Positions 1-5,767 of a stretch of DNA of 25,071 bases are shown here, piece after piece. This DNA comes from a virus. The stretch covers positions 1 to 25,071 of the IMG/VR virus record IMGVR_UViG_3300044825_000173; one strand, given 5' to 3'. The notes beneath the pieces are model-generated. The model did not search any database and had not been told where the DNA came from. It saw only the letters and a program-made list of their open reading frames with translations. The position numbers and the translations under genes are program-made. Within the stretch, counting starts at the first letter, position 1. Every line of letters begins with the position of its first letter.

Positions 1-29
1 CCGAGAAACTGAGGTCCATGAATGGATAA
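1..29 (+). CDS. 3' end of an upstream gene (partial)
   Basis: An open frame enters from outside the window and ends at TAA 27-29, leaving only about eight codons. It overlaps the ATG of the next gene (22-24) by 8 nt, the same coupled style seen throughout the window. From the order of comparable phages it could be the end of the portal or another head gene. That is inference from position only, since too little sequence is present to identify it. Confidence 0.35.
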
Positions 30-474
30 GCGCACACCCCGCGAAAGCGAATCCCGCGAAGCAACTTCGCGCAAGAAGTCTTGGGCTCCGCCCACCGTGC
101 TTCCAGAACCGAACAAGACGGATGGCTGGCGTTATCGCTGGATCCGGACATCGACGCTGAATAATTCGGACAACACGAATGTTTCGTCGAAGTTTCGTCA
201 GGGCTGGGAGCCTGTGAAGGCCGAGGAACATCCCGAGATCACCGTCCTTCGTGACCGCAAGTCGGATTTCAAGGATAACATTGAGGTTGGCGGGCTCCTG
301 CTCTGCAAAGCACCGGAAGAGACAATGGCTGAGCGCGACGATTACTATCGTCAGCATGCGATCAATCAGATGACTTCCGTGGAAAACAACTTCATGCGTG
401 AAAACGATCCGCGAATGCCTCTGGTCAAGCCAGAGATCTCTACGCGGGTAACTTTTGGCAAGGGGCGGAAATAA
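22..474 (+). CDS. conserved phage protein upstream of capsid genes, function unknown
   Basis: A 150-aa, highly charged, soluble-looking protein with no signal peptide or membrane segment. The N-terminus (about residues 1-30) is Arg/Lys/Ser-rich and probably disordered. A central segment with a WRYRWIRTSTLN motif (about 37-48) followed by an FRQGWEPV motif resembles proteins found just before capsid genes in uncultivated aquatic phages. The start is ATG 22, preceded by GAGG at 11-14. It lies directly upstream of two capsid genes, so a role in head assembly (for example a scaffold-like protein or a minor head protein) is reasonable but not shown. No protease or catalytic motif is visible. Confidence 0.8.
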   Translation: MDKRTPRESESREATSRKKSWAPPTVLPEPNKTDGWRYRWIRTSTLNNSDNTNVSSKFRQGWEPVKAEEHPEITVLRDRKSDFKDNIEVGGLLLCKAPEETMAERDDYYRQHAINQMTSVENNFMRENDPRMPLVKPEISTRVTFGKGRK

Positions 475-500
475 TCCGCCTCACAATGAGGTAAGATAAC

Positions 501-1136
501 ATGGCTTCTACGGCTTCCCCGTATGGTCTGCGCCCTGTTAATCTGATCGGCGGTCAGCCCTATGCTGGCTCGACCCGTCTGGTCAAGATCAACAATGCGT
601 ATGGCTCGAACATCTTCTACGGTCAGCCCGTGTCCATCAACTCTTCGGGCGTTGTCATCGCTGAAACCGGCACATCGAATGTGGCCGCTACAGGCGTTGT
701 CGGCGTTTTCGTCGGTTGCACGTACACGGATCCGAACCTGAAGTACAAGCTCTTCCAGCAGTACTGGCCCTCGGGCACAGTCGCTACGGATGCTTTCGCC
801 TATGTGGTGGATGATCCGGATGTGGTGATGCAGATTCAGGCTGACGACGCTGTCACACAGGCGGCTCTCGGTGCCAACATTGGCTTCAGCACCTTCTCGG
901 GTGACACAGCCACCGGCAACTCGGAAACATCTGCTGACGCTGCTTCGATCAACACAACCGCCACTCTGCCGCTGCGCATTGTTGGCTTCGTGGACGGTCC
1001 CGAGTCTCAGGTCGGCGACGCCTTCACGGACCTTCTTGTTAAGTGGAACATGCCCGCCGCCGTTTCGAGCAATGCTTCGAACGCTGCGGTTACCATGACC
1101 TACGGTCATGCGTACATGAACCCGACTGGCGTGTAA
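501..1136 (+). CDS. putative capsid-associated structural protein (decoration type)
   Basis: A 211-aa protein rich in Gly, Ser, Thr, Ala and Val, with a beta-rich appearance and no charged low-complexity region. The N-terminal SPYGLRPVNLIGGQPYAG segment (about 6-23) and the GVFVGCTYTDPN and QYWPSGTVA segments (about 68-95), followed by a VDDPDVVMQIQAD stretch, recall a protein family that repeatedly sits next to the major capsid gene in marine and freshwater podovirus-like genomes. A head decoration or capsid-stabilising role is inferred from that context. The start is ATG 501 with TGAGG at 487-491 as ribosome binding site. The gene ends in a tandem TAATAG stop, as do the MCP gene and two other virion genes here. 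Confidence 0.8.
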   Translation: MASTASPYGLRPVNLIGGQPYAGSTRLVKINNAYGSNIFYGQPVSINSSGVVIAETGTSNVAATGVVGVFVGCTYTDPNLKYKLFQQYWPSGTVATDAFAYVVDDPDVVMQIQADDAVTQAALGANIGFSTFSGDTATGNSETSADAASINTTATLPLRIVGFVDGPESQVGDAFTDLLVKWNMPAAVSSNASNAAVTMTYGHAYMNPTGV

Positions 1137-1152
1137 TAGGAGAATATAGAAA

Positions 1153-2064
1153 ATGGCTATTTCACGCGCACAACTCCTCAAGGAACTGCTGCCGGGTCTA
1201 AACGCCCTGTTCGGCCTTGAGTACAAGAAGTACGAAAACGAGCATGAGGCGATCTACGAGACCGAAACCTCGGAGCGCTCGTTCGAAGAAGAACTGAAGC
1301 TGTCTGGCTTCGGCACAGCCCCGGTCAAGGCCGAAGGTTCTGCCATCGCCTACGACAACGCTCAGGAAGTCTGGACGGCTCGTTACAACCACGAGACCAT
1401 CGCTATGGGCTTCTCCATCACCGAAGAGGCGATGGAAGACAACCTGTACGACTCGCTGTCCTCGCGTTACACCAAGGCCCTCGCCCGTTCGATGGCCTAC
1501 ACGAAGCAGGTGAAGGCGGCTTATCCGCTTAACAACGGCTTCTCCGGTGGCGCGTTTGTGTCGGGCGACGGCGTGACGCTGTTCAACACAGCCCACCCGC
1601 TCGTGTCTGGTGGCACGAACAGCAACACGCAGGGCACACCGGCTGATCTGAACGAGACCTCGCTTGAGGCCGCCGTTATCCAGATCGCTGGCTGGCGCGA
1701 CGAGCGTGGTCTGCTTATCGCAGCCCGCCCGCGCAAGCTGATTGTTCCGCCGAACCTGATGTTCGTTGCGACCCGCCTGCTGGAGACAGAACTCCGCACG
1801 GCGACCGCCGATAACGACATCAACGCGATCAAGAACAACGGTACGATTCCGGAAGGCTACTCGGTCAACCACTACCTGACCGACACCGACTCGTACTACC
1901 TGATCACGGATGTTCCGAACGGCATGAAGCACTTCGTTCGTACCCCGCTCGCCACCTCGATGGATGGCGACTTTGATACAGGCAACGTCCGCTACAAGAG
2001 CCGTGAGCGTTACAGCTTCGGCGTGTCGGATCCGCTTGGCATCTGGGGCAGCCCGGGCGCTTAA
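1153..2064 (+). CDS. major capsid protein, Mu gpT-like (HK97 fold)
   Basis: A 303-aa protein that would assemble the icosahedral head. It follows the gpT-like major head subunit pattern: an N-terminal helical region with TETSERSFEEELKLSGFG (about 37-54), a middle part with WTARYNHETIAMGFSITEEA (about 75-94, the strand and spine-helix region), the diagnostic DGVTLFNTAHPLVSGG stretch (about 137-152), an IAARPRKLIVPPNL segment (about 193-206), and a C-terminal part ending in SFGVSDPLGIWG. The length is typical of this family. It starts at ATG 1153 after AGGAGA, ends in TAATAG, and is followed by a strong terminator at 2085-2110, as expected for a highly expressed capsid gene. No separate prohead protease or scaffold gene is visible beside it. 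Confidence 0.92.
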   Translation: MAISRAQLLKELLPGLNALFGLEYKKYENEHEAIYETETSERSFEEELKLSGFGTAPVKAEGSAIAYDNAQEVWTARYNHETIAMGFSITEEAMEDNLYDSLSSRYTKALARSMAYTKQVKAAYPLNNGFSGGAFVSGDGVTLFNTAHPLVSGGTNSNTQGTPADLNETSLEAAVIQIAGWRDERGLLIAARPRKLIVPPNLMFVATRLLETELRTATADNDINAIKNNGTIPEGYSVNHYLTDTDSYYLITDVPNGMKHFVRTPLATSMDGDFDTGNVRYKSRERYSFGVSDPLGIWGSPGA

Positions 2065-2084
2065 TAGCGCTACGATAGACTAGG

Positions 2085-2110
2085 AAAGGCCCCCGCTTTG
2101 GGGGCCTTTT
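2085..2110 (+). terminator. intrinsic terminator after the major capsid gene
   Basis: A perfect 10-bp stem, AAAGGCCCCC at 2085-2094 with GGGGGCCTTT at 2100-2109, loop GCTTT, and a T-rich end (TTTT at 2107-2110, then CATTT). It lies 20 nt after the capsid stop and closes the capsid transcription unit. Confidence 0.9.
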
Positions 2111-2116
2111 CATTTG

Positions 2117-2125
2117 TGGTACAAT
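2117..2125 (+). promoter_or_regulatory. candidate extended -10 promoter
   Basis: TGGTACAAT matches the extended -10 form (TGnTATAAT) with one mismatch, and it starts directly downstream of the MCP terminator. No clear -35 box is present 17 nt upstream, where the terminator stem lies. Extended -10 promoters often do without one. The host sigma factor is unknown, so this is a positional and motif-based inference. Confidence 0.35.
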
Positions 2126-2227
2126 TTAGCTATCCCCCGAATGGTGGACCGGGTTCCCCGGCTTCGTGAGACAGTCCCGGCTGACGCTCGCAGAGACTCC
2201 GAAGCTACATCCTGCGAGGATAATCCA
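2126..2227 (+). promoter_or_regulatory. structured 5' leader with interleaved inverted repeats
   Basis: About 100 nt between the MCP terminator/promoter candidate and the ATG at 2228. It contains three inverted repeats: CCGGG 2149-2153 with CCCGG 2157-2161; GCTTCG 2161-2166 with CGAAGC 2200-2205; and CTCGCAG 2187-2193 with CTGCGAG 2212-2218. The second and third interleave, so they form either a pseudoknot or alternative folds. The third stem covers the ribosome binding site (GAGG 2216-2219) of the next gene. Regulation of translation is inferred, and base pairing has not been tested. Confidence 0.4.
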
Positions 2228-2422
2228 ATGGCTAACACAAGCTTCTCCGGCCCCGTCAAGGTGTCCGACACATTCACAGTCGCCACGGTTCCGGATGCTA
2301 CTCTCAGCACCGGCGGCATGATCTACGTGAGCAATGGCCGCAACGGCGCTCCGATCATTGCGTTCTCGAACGGCACGGCTTGGCTGCGCGTCGATACCGC
2401 TGGTGCCATTTCTGCCACGTAA
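2228..2422 (+). CDS. small virion-associated protein, function unknown
   Basis: A 64-aa protein beginning MANTSFSGPVKVSDTF, resembling small proteins beginning MANTSFSGPV in uncultivated aquatic phages where they sit among head genes. A GGMIYVSNGRNGAPIIAFSN segment suggests a small beta-structured domain of the kind used in fibre or decoration proteins. The start ATG 2228 has GAGGA at 2216-2220. A longer frame upstream would run through the structured leader and is not credible. It ends with TAATAG and is followed immediately by a UUCG-loop terminator. A head or tail structural role is inferred from position. Confidence 0.75.
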   Translation: MANTSFSGPVKVSDTFTVATVPDATLSTGGMIYVSNGRNGAPIIAFSNGTAWLRVDTAGAISAT

Positions 2423-2423
2423 T

Positions 2424-2448
2424 AGGTGGGGCTTCGGCCCCGCCTTTT
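2424..2448 (+). terminator. intrinsic terminator with UUCG tetraloop
   Basis: Stem from 2424-2432 with 2437-2445 (9 bp including one G-T pair), capped by a C(TTCG)G tetraloop and followed by TTTT at 2445-2448. It overlaps the second stop codon of the 64-aa gene and ends 16 nt before the next start. It probably reduces but does not abolish transcription into the downstream genes. Confidence 0.85.
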
Positions 2449-2464
2449 AGCTTTGGAGGGCAGA

Positions 2465-2746
2465 ATGGCTCTATATCTCGGTGACGTTAAGTCGAATGTG
2501 GCCACATCCAGCAACGTGGTTGTTGGTGGCCCCGCCCGCGTTCGCGGCATCCATTATCTTGCGAATACAAGCCCCGGCTCTATCGTCGTAAAGGACGGTG
2601 GCTCTGGCGGCACAACTGTTCTTACGGTCGCCACCGCTGCGAATGCGTATGGCAATGTGGTGATTCCGGGTGACGGCATTCTTTGCTCGTCGAACGTGTA
2701 CGCCGCGCTCACGAATGTGGTTTCGGCAACAATCATCTACGGATAA
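2465..2746 (+). CDS. small virion protein, function unknown
   Basis: A 93-aa protein, beta-rich, with many Gly, Val, Thr and Ser residues, and no catalytic motif. A VRGIHYLANTSPGSIVVKDG stretch (about 27-46) is the most distinctive part. The pattern of a jelly-roll-like or Ig-like small decoration protein fits, but this is inference. Start ATG 2465 is preceded by an excellent ribosome binding site GGAGGG (2455-2460). An in-frame GTG at 2426 lies inside the terminator stem and is rejected as the start. The gene belongs with its neighbours to the head region. Confidence 0.75.
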   Translation: MALYLGDVKSNVATSSNVVVGGPARVRGIHYLANTSPGSIVVKDGGSGGTTVLTVATAANAYGNVVIPGDGILCSSNVYAALTNVVSATIIYG

Positions 2747-2754
2747 GGGGCATC

Positions 2755-3534
2755 ATGTCCGAGATCGCCTCCATATCGCGCTACGGCAAGACTGAGCCGT
2801 TTGAGCTTCAGGTTTCTCGCGGTCAGGTCGCTTGGCACCGCCCGGTTATCGTGTTTGGATTCAATGGTGATGTTGACGCCAGCACTGAGACGATCTGGCC
2901 GGGTGGCGGGATTTTGACATATCCATCCGCCGCCATCCAGATGAAAGTAAGCTCCTCGAACGCGAATGACACAGCCGCTGGCACTGGTGCCCGTACTGTT
3001 TACATAGGCGGTCTTGACGCGAACCACAACGAGATCTCTGAGACAGTCACTCTCAGCGGGCAGACCGCTGTTACGACGACAAAATCTTACCTGCATATCA
3101 ACGAGGCGTATGTCACATCTGCGGGCTCTGGCAACTCTGCCGCCGGTTCCATATACATTGGCACCGGCGTTGTTACCGCTGGTGTGCCCGCCACGGTCTA
3201 TGACATCATAGCGTTCGACTACAACAGGCGAGTCACCGGCAGTTATACGATCCCCGCCGGATATACTGGCTATTTGGTTCAGGGGCTGTTCTCAACTGGT
3301 CAGGCTGGTGGCTCAAACGCCGTGACTGGTCGCCTGATGACCAGAGGGGAGAACAACATCCGGCTGACGTTTGCGGTCGTGACCCTCAACAACGGCTCTG
3401 CTGATTATAAGTTTGAGCTTCCTGCCGCAATCCCCGAGAAGACAACCGTTGAAGCTCAGGCGTTTGGCTCCTCGGAAAACAACTCCTGTTCGTCCATGTT
3501 CATCATTCTTCTGGTAAAGAACGACAATGGCTAA
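2755..3534 (+). CDS. putative virion structural protein, beta-sandwich type
   Basis: A 259-aa protein with an N-terminal SRYGKTEPFELQVSRGQVAW motif (about 8-27), then FGFNGDVDASTETIWPGGG (about 34-52), a pattern I associate with structural proteins of marine podovirus-like phages, where it lies downstream of the capsid gene. The remainder is rich in Gly/Thr/Val strands and ends with a hydrophobic SSMFIILLVKND segment, which looks like a final beta strand rather than a membrane helix. The start is ATG 2755, 8 nt after the previous stop. Its last 8 nt overlap the start of the next gene, suggesting translational coupling. The exact position in the particle is unknown. Confidence 0.75.
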   Translation: MSEIASISRYGKTEPFELQVSRGQVAWHRPVIVFGFNGDVDASTETIWPGGGILTYPSAAIQMKVSSSNANDTAAGTGARTVYIGGLDANHNEISETVTLSGQTAVTTTKSYLHINEAYVTSAGSGNSAAGSIYIGTGVVTAGVPATVYDIIAFDYNRRVTGSYTIPAGYTGYLVQGLFSTGQAGGSNAVTGRLMTRGENNIRLTFAVVTLNNGSADYKFELPAAIPEKTTVEAQAFGSSENNSCSSMFIILLVKNDNG

Positions 3535-3775
3535 GACACCAGCTTGGACTCGTAAAGAGGGCAAGAACCCGAAGGGCGGTTTAAACGCCAAGGGTCGCGC
3601 ATCCTACAATCGTGCAAACCCCGGAAAGCCGGGCCTCAAGCCGCCGCAGCCTGAAGGTGGACCCCGTAAGAAGTCCTTCTGCGCCCGCTCTGCTGGCCAG
3701 ATGAAGATGTGGCCCAAGGCCGCGAAGGATCCAAACAGCCGCCTCCGCAAGGCGCGTAGGGCGTGGGACTGCTAA
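3527..3775 (+). CDS. DUF6321-like small basic protein
   Basis: An 82-aa, very basic protein (Lys/Arg-rich) with the family-typical order AWTRKEGKNPKGGLNAKGRA (about 5-24), a Pro/Lys stretch, and KKSFCARSAGQMKMWP (about 48-63), ending in WDC. This matches my memory of DUF6321, common in phages infecting cyanobacteria and other aquatic bacteria. The function is not known. The charge suggests nucleic-acid or virion contact. It overlaps the preceding gene by 8 nt and the following gene by 1 nt (TAATG), so it is translated as part of a coupled run. Confidence 0.8.
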   Translation: MAKTPAWTRKEGKNPKGGLNAKGRASYNRANPGKPGLKPPQPEGGPRKKSFCARSAGQMKMWPKAAKDPNSRLRKARRAWDC

Positions 3776-4146
3776 TGGGCCGCACCAACGAAGCATTGTG
3801 GGCAAAAGCCAAGGCCGAAGCAAAGGCCAAGATGGGCGGCAAACACTCCGCCCGGGCGATGCAGTTGGCTGGCAAGATCTACAAGGATCGTGGCGGCGGT
3901 TACACGGGGCCGAAGACAAAGGCCCAGAAGTCCATGACGAAGTGGACGAAGGAAGAATGGGGCACGAAGAGCGGAAAGCCATCTGGCAAGACCGGAGAGC
4001 GTTACCTGCCGAAGAAGGCCCGAGAAGCCCTGTCGCCTGCGGAATATGCGGCGACAACCCGAGCAAAGCGTGCCGGGACAAAAGCTGGAAAGCAGTTCGT
4101 CGCCCAGCCGAAGAGAATCGCCAAGAAGACGGCAAGGTTCAGGTGA
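3775..4146 (+). CDS. DUF5872-like basic protein
   Basis: A 123-aa protein, strongly basic throughout. The N-terminal third is a Lys/Ala-rich helix (AKAKAEAKAKMGGKHSARA). The second half has the signature KWTKEEWGTKSGKPS, GERYLPKKAREALSPAEYAA and TTRAKRAG, then KQFVAQPKRIAKKTARFR at the C-terminus, which I recognise as the DUF5872 pattern found in phages and some giant viruses. No enzyme motif is known to me. The start ATG 3775 overlaps the previous stop (TAATG). An in-frame GTG at 3763 inside the previous gene is less likely. It pairs with the DUF6321-like gene as a small basic doublet. Confidence 0.82.
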   Translation: MGRTNEALWAKAKAEAKAKMGGKHSARAMQLAGKIYKDRGGGYTGPKTKAQKSMTKWTKEEWGTKSGKPSGKTGERYLPKKAREALSPAEYAATTRAKRAGTKAGKQFVAQPKRIAKKTARFR

Positions 4147-4151
4147 CGGAA

Positions 4152-4370
4152 ATGGATACAAAAGTCGAAATTTCGGTTGCCCGTATGGAAGTGCAGGTAG
4201 AGCGTCTTGAGAAAGACGTAGCAGAAGTAAAGGATGACGTGAAGGCGATCCGTGCCACATTGGATAAGGCAAGCGGTGGCTGGAAGGTCTTAATGATGGT
4301 TGGCGGGGCTTCTGCCGCCATCGCAGCGTTCGTAACAAAGATCTTAGCATCATGGCCATTCGCAAAGTAA
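4152..4370 (+). CDS. coiled-coil plus single-TM protein, holin-like / XhlA-like
   Basis: A 72-aa protein. Residues about 4-40 form a heptad-type coiled coil (VEISVARMEVQVERLEKDV and onwards). Residues about 46-66 form one hydrophobic membrane span (VLMMVGGASAAIAAFVTKIL), and the C-terminus is short. This is the layout of XhlA-type and similar small phage lysis-accessory proteins. Placement at the head of the endolysin/holin block supports a membrane role in lysis. It starts at ATG 4152, 5 nt after the previous stop, and overlaps the next gene by 19 nt. The ribosome binding site is weak. Whether it is a holin, antiholin or accessory protein cannot be told from sequence. Confidence 0.72.
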   Translation: MDTKVEISVARMEVQVERLEKDVAEVKDDVKAIRATLDKASGGWKVLMMVGGASAAIAAFVTKILASWPFAK

Positions 4371-4753
4371 TTTCTCTCGTTGTCGCTGCCCTCTTTCTGA
4401 TTTCAACCCCGGCACTCGCTAATCAGTGCGTCACGATTGATCAGTTCCACTACACGCTGATGTCTCAAGGCATCAAGTCGTATGGCTCCAAGTCTGCCGC
4501 GACAGGCAAGATGGAGAAGCTGATCAACAGCAACCGCACGAAGGCTGGCAAGGATACGATTGATGCCTCCATTGTTCTTGCGGCATACGGACAGGATCAG
4601 AAGGGGCAGATCATTGTTATCGTCGCGGTCGTGGATCAGAATGGCTGCATTATCGAGGACACGTTCACGACGCTGACGGCGGATATGTGGCTTTCCTTTC
4701 TGGGGTCTTCCGGGGTCGAGCTTGAGGACTTCATTCCGATTGATGGTGCATGA
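4352..4753 (+). CDS. secreted protein with signal peptide, function unknown
   Basis: A 133-aa protein with a clear Sec signal peptide: basic MAIRK, a hydrophobic core VISLVVAALFLIST, and a likely cleavage after PALA (about residue 23). The mature part of about 110 residues contains two Cys (about positions 25 and 94), with an IVIVAVVDQNGCIIEDTF segment that looks like strands. It lies between a coiled-coil/TM protein and the endolysin, so a periplasmic role in lysis or superinfection control is possible, but no known domain was recognised. Its stop overlaps the endolysin start (ATGA). Confidence 0.75.
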   Translation: MAIRKVISLVVAALFLISTPALANQCVTIDQFHYTLMSQGIKSYGSKSAATGKMEKLINSNRTKAGKDTIDASIVLAAYGQDQKGQIIVIVAVVDQNGCIIEDTFTTLTADMWLSFLGSSGVELEDFIPIDGA

Positions 4754-5163
4754 TGCAGTTCAGCAGAACATCGCTCAGTAAGCTGAAGGGTGTCCACCCT
4801 GATCTGGTGCGTGTCGTCATGCGCTGCGCCAAGGACTGGAAGGACAAGCAGTTCACATTCGGCATCACATGCGGTGTGCGAACGCTTGAGGAGCAGAAGA
4901 TTCTCGTCAAGAAGGGTGCCTCGAAGACACTTCGTAGTCGGCACATTCCGGCGCAGAATGGTTACAGCCACGCGGTGGACGTGGTTGCGTTTATTGACGG
5001 GGCTGTTCGCTGGGATTGGCCCCTGTATGGTAAGATTGCTACGGCAATGAAATCTGCCGCAAAGGCGGAGAAAGTGCCGATTGAATGGGGCGGGGATTGG
5101 GTTTCGTTTAAAGACGGGCCTCACTACCAGCTTCCGTGGAAAACATACCCGGGAAAGAAATGA
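4750..5163 (+). CDS. endolysin, M15 (VanY/D-Ala-D-Ala carboxypeptidase-like) peptidase
   Basis: A 137-aa zinc peptidase predicted to cleave the peptide part of peptidoglycan (L-Ala-D-Glu or D-Ala linkages), releasing progeny. The M15 zinc signature is visible: SRH at 63-65, then SHAVD at 73-77 with H65 and D77 as probable ligands, a WGGDW motif at 113-117, and DGPHYQL at 122-128 with H125 as the third ligand. FGITCGVRTLEEQ (38-50) is the typical lead-in. The spacing between H65 and D77 is longer than in the compact SxHxxGxAxD form. There is no signal peptide, so export depends on a holin. The size matches single-domain endolysins. It starts at ATG 4750 (overlap ATGA), with a second ATG at 4753 possible. 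Confidence 0.93.
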   Translation: MMQFSRTSLSKLKGVHPDLVRVVMRCAKDWKDKQFTFGITCGVRTLEEQKILVKKGASKTLRSRHIPAQNGYSHAVDVVAFIDGAVRWDWPLYGKIATAMKSAAKAEKVPIEWGGDWVSFKDGPHYQLPWKTYPGKK

Positions 5164-5172
5164 GGGAATACA

Positions 5173-5340
5173 ATGAAGTTTACTGCTGAACAGATCTGGG
5201 GCATTGTCCGCACCATCCTCGCCGCGATTGCTGGCTGGGCTGCGGGTCAGGGCTACGTTGACAACGAGACCGCGATGACTGTCATTGGCGCTCTCGGCAC
5301 AATCTTCGTTGCCACTTGGTCGTGGTGGGTCAAGAAGTGA
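5173..5340 (+). CDS. small holin-like membrane protein
   Basis: A 55-aa protein reading MKFTAEQIWGIVRTILAAIA at its start. It has two hydrophobic spans (about 8-24 and 36-52) around a short polar turn GQGYVDNETAM, and it ends WSWWVKK. This two-span, tiny, Trp-capped layout is that of phage holins, and it resembles the family described for cyanophage Pam3 gp28, by memory. It begins at ATG 5173 after a TGAGGGA ribosome binding site, 9 nt after the endolysin stop. Its TGA overlaps the GTG start of the next gene. A holin directly after an endolysin is a classic lysis cassette. Confidence 0.8.
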   Translation: MKFTAEQIWGIVRTILAAIAGWAAGQGYVDNETAMTVIGALGTIFVATWSWWVKK

Positions 5341-5570
5341 ATTGGCTAGAGATTGCCGCCGTCGTCGTGCTGCTTGTCGGCCTCGGCGCTGGCGGCTTTC
5401 TCGTTGTCCAACGTCCGTCATTTTGGTTGGGCATTTTCTCTGCGGCACTCACAGGCCTCCTGCCGCACATCACAAAGCGCATGACGCCGGAGCAGGAAAA
5501 GGCGCTTCAGGAGTGTCATCGCCGTGGTGGCAATTGGGATCATTTCAGGAAGAAGTGCAGGTATAAGTGA
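5337..5570 (+). CDS. small membrane protein in the lysis cassette
   Basis: A 77-aa protein, starting at GTG 5337 (GTGA overlap with the holin-like gene). The N-terminal span (about residues 5-25, IAAVVVLLVGLGAGGFLVV) is followed by a second moderately hydrophobic stretch (about 30-44), and then a charged cytoplasmic or periplasmic tail with MTPEQEKALQECHRRGGNWD. Candidates are a spanin-like, antiholin or second holin component. The short tail lacks the long coiled coil of a typical Rz inner-membrane spanin. Function is inferred from position only. Confidence 0.65.
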   Translation: MNWLEIAAVVVLLVGLGAGGFLVVQRPSFWLGIFSAALTGLLPHITKRMTPEQEKALQECHRRGGNWDHFRKKCRYK

Positions 5571-5767
5571 TGGCGATGTCTCGCAGCAACATGGGCAAGC
5601 AGGTTGCCCGTCCGGCCAAGGTAAAGAAGGTCATGAGCGAGTTCAAGTCGGGCTCGCTCAAGTCTAGCTCTGGCCAGAAGGTAACGAACCCGAAGCAGGC
5701 TGTTGCTATCGCGCTCAGCGAGGCTCGTCGCCAGCGCCGCCCTCGGCGTCCCAAGAGGATGAAATGA
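5570..5767 (+). CDS. DUF6496-like small basic protein
   Basis: A 65-aa protein with KVKKVMSEFKSGSLKSSSGQ followed by KVTNPKQAVAIALSEARRQ, matching the pattern of DUF6496 (KVMxEFKxGxLxSGSGKKV, then KQAIAIALSEA), found in many phages and bacteria. The C-terminus is Arg/Lys-rich. The function is not established. The start ATG 5570 overlaps the previous stop (TGATG), and ATG 5576 is an alternative. The last 4 nt overlap the next gene (ATGA), and the sequence AAGAGGATGAA just before supplies its ribosome binding site. Confidence 0.85.
   Translation: MAMSRSNMGKQVARPAKVKKVMSEFKSGSLKSSSGQKVTNPKQAVAIALSEARRQRRPRRPKRMK

Noticed and set aside
366-1226. Long open frame on the - strand across the capsid-associated gene
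   Set aside because: It is a mirror of codon bias in the + strand genes, lacks a plausible start signal, and its translation is an Arg/Val/His-rich string with no domain.
2141-2227. A tRNA-like fold in the leader (GGGTTCCCC resembles a T-arm)
   Set aside because: No acceptor stem, anticodon arm or CCA position could be arranged. The stems are better explained as interleaved inverted repeats.
2426-2464. GTG start at 2426 for the 93-aa protein
   Set aside because: The GTG lies inside the terminator stem, and ATG 2465 has the strong GGAGGG site.
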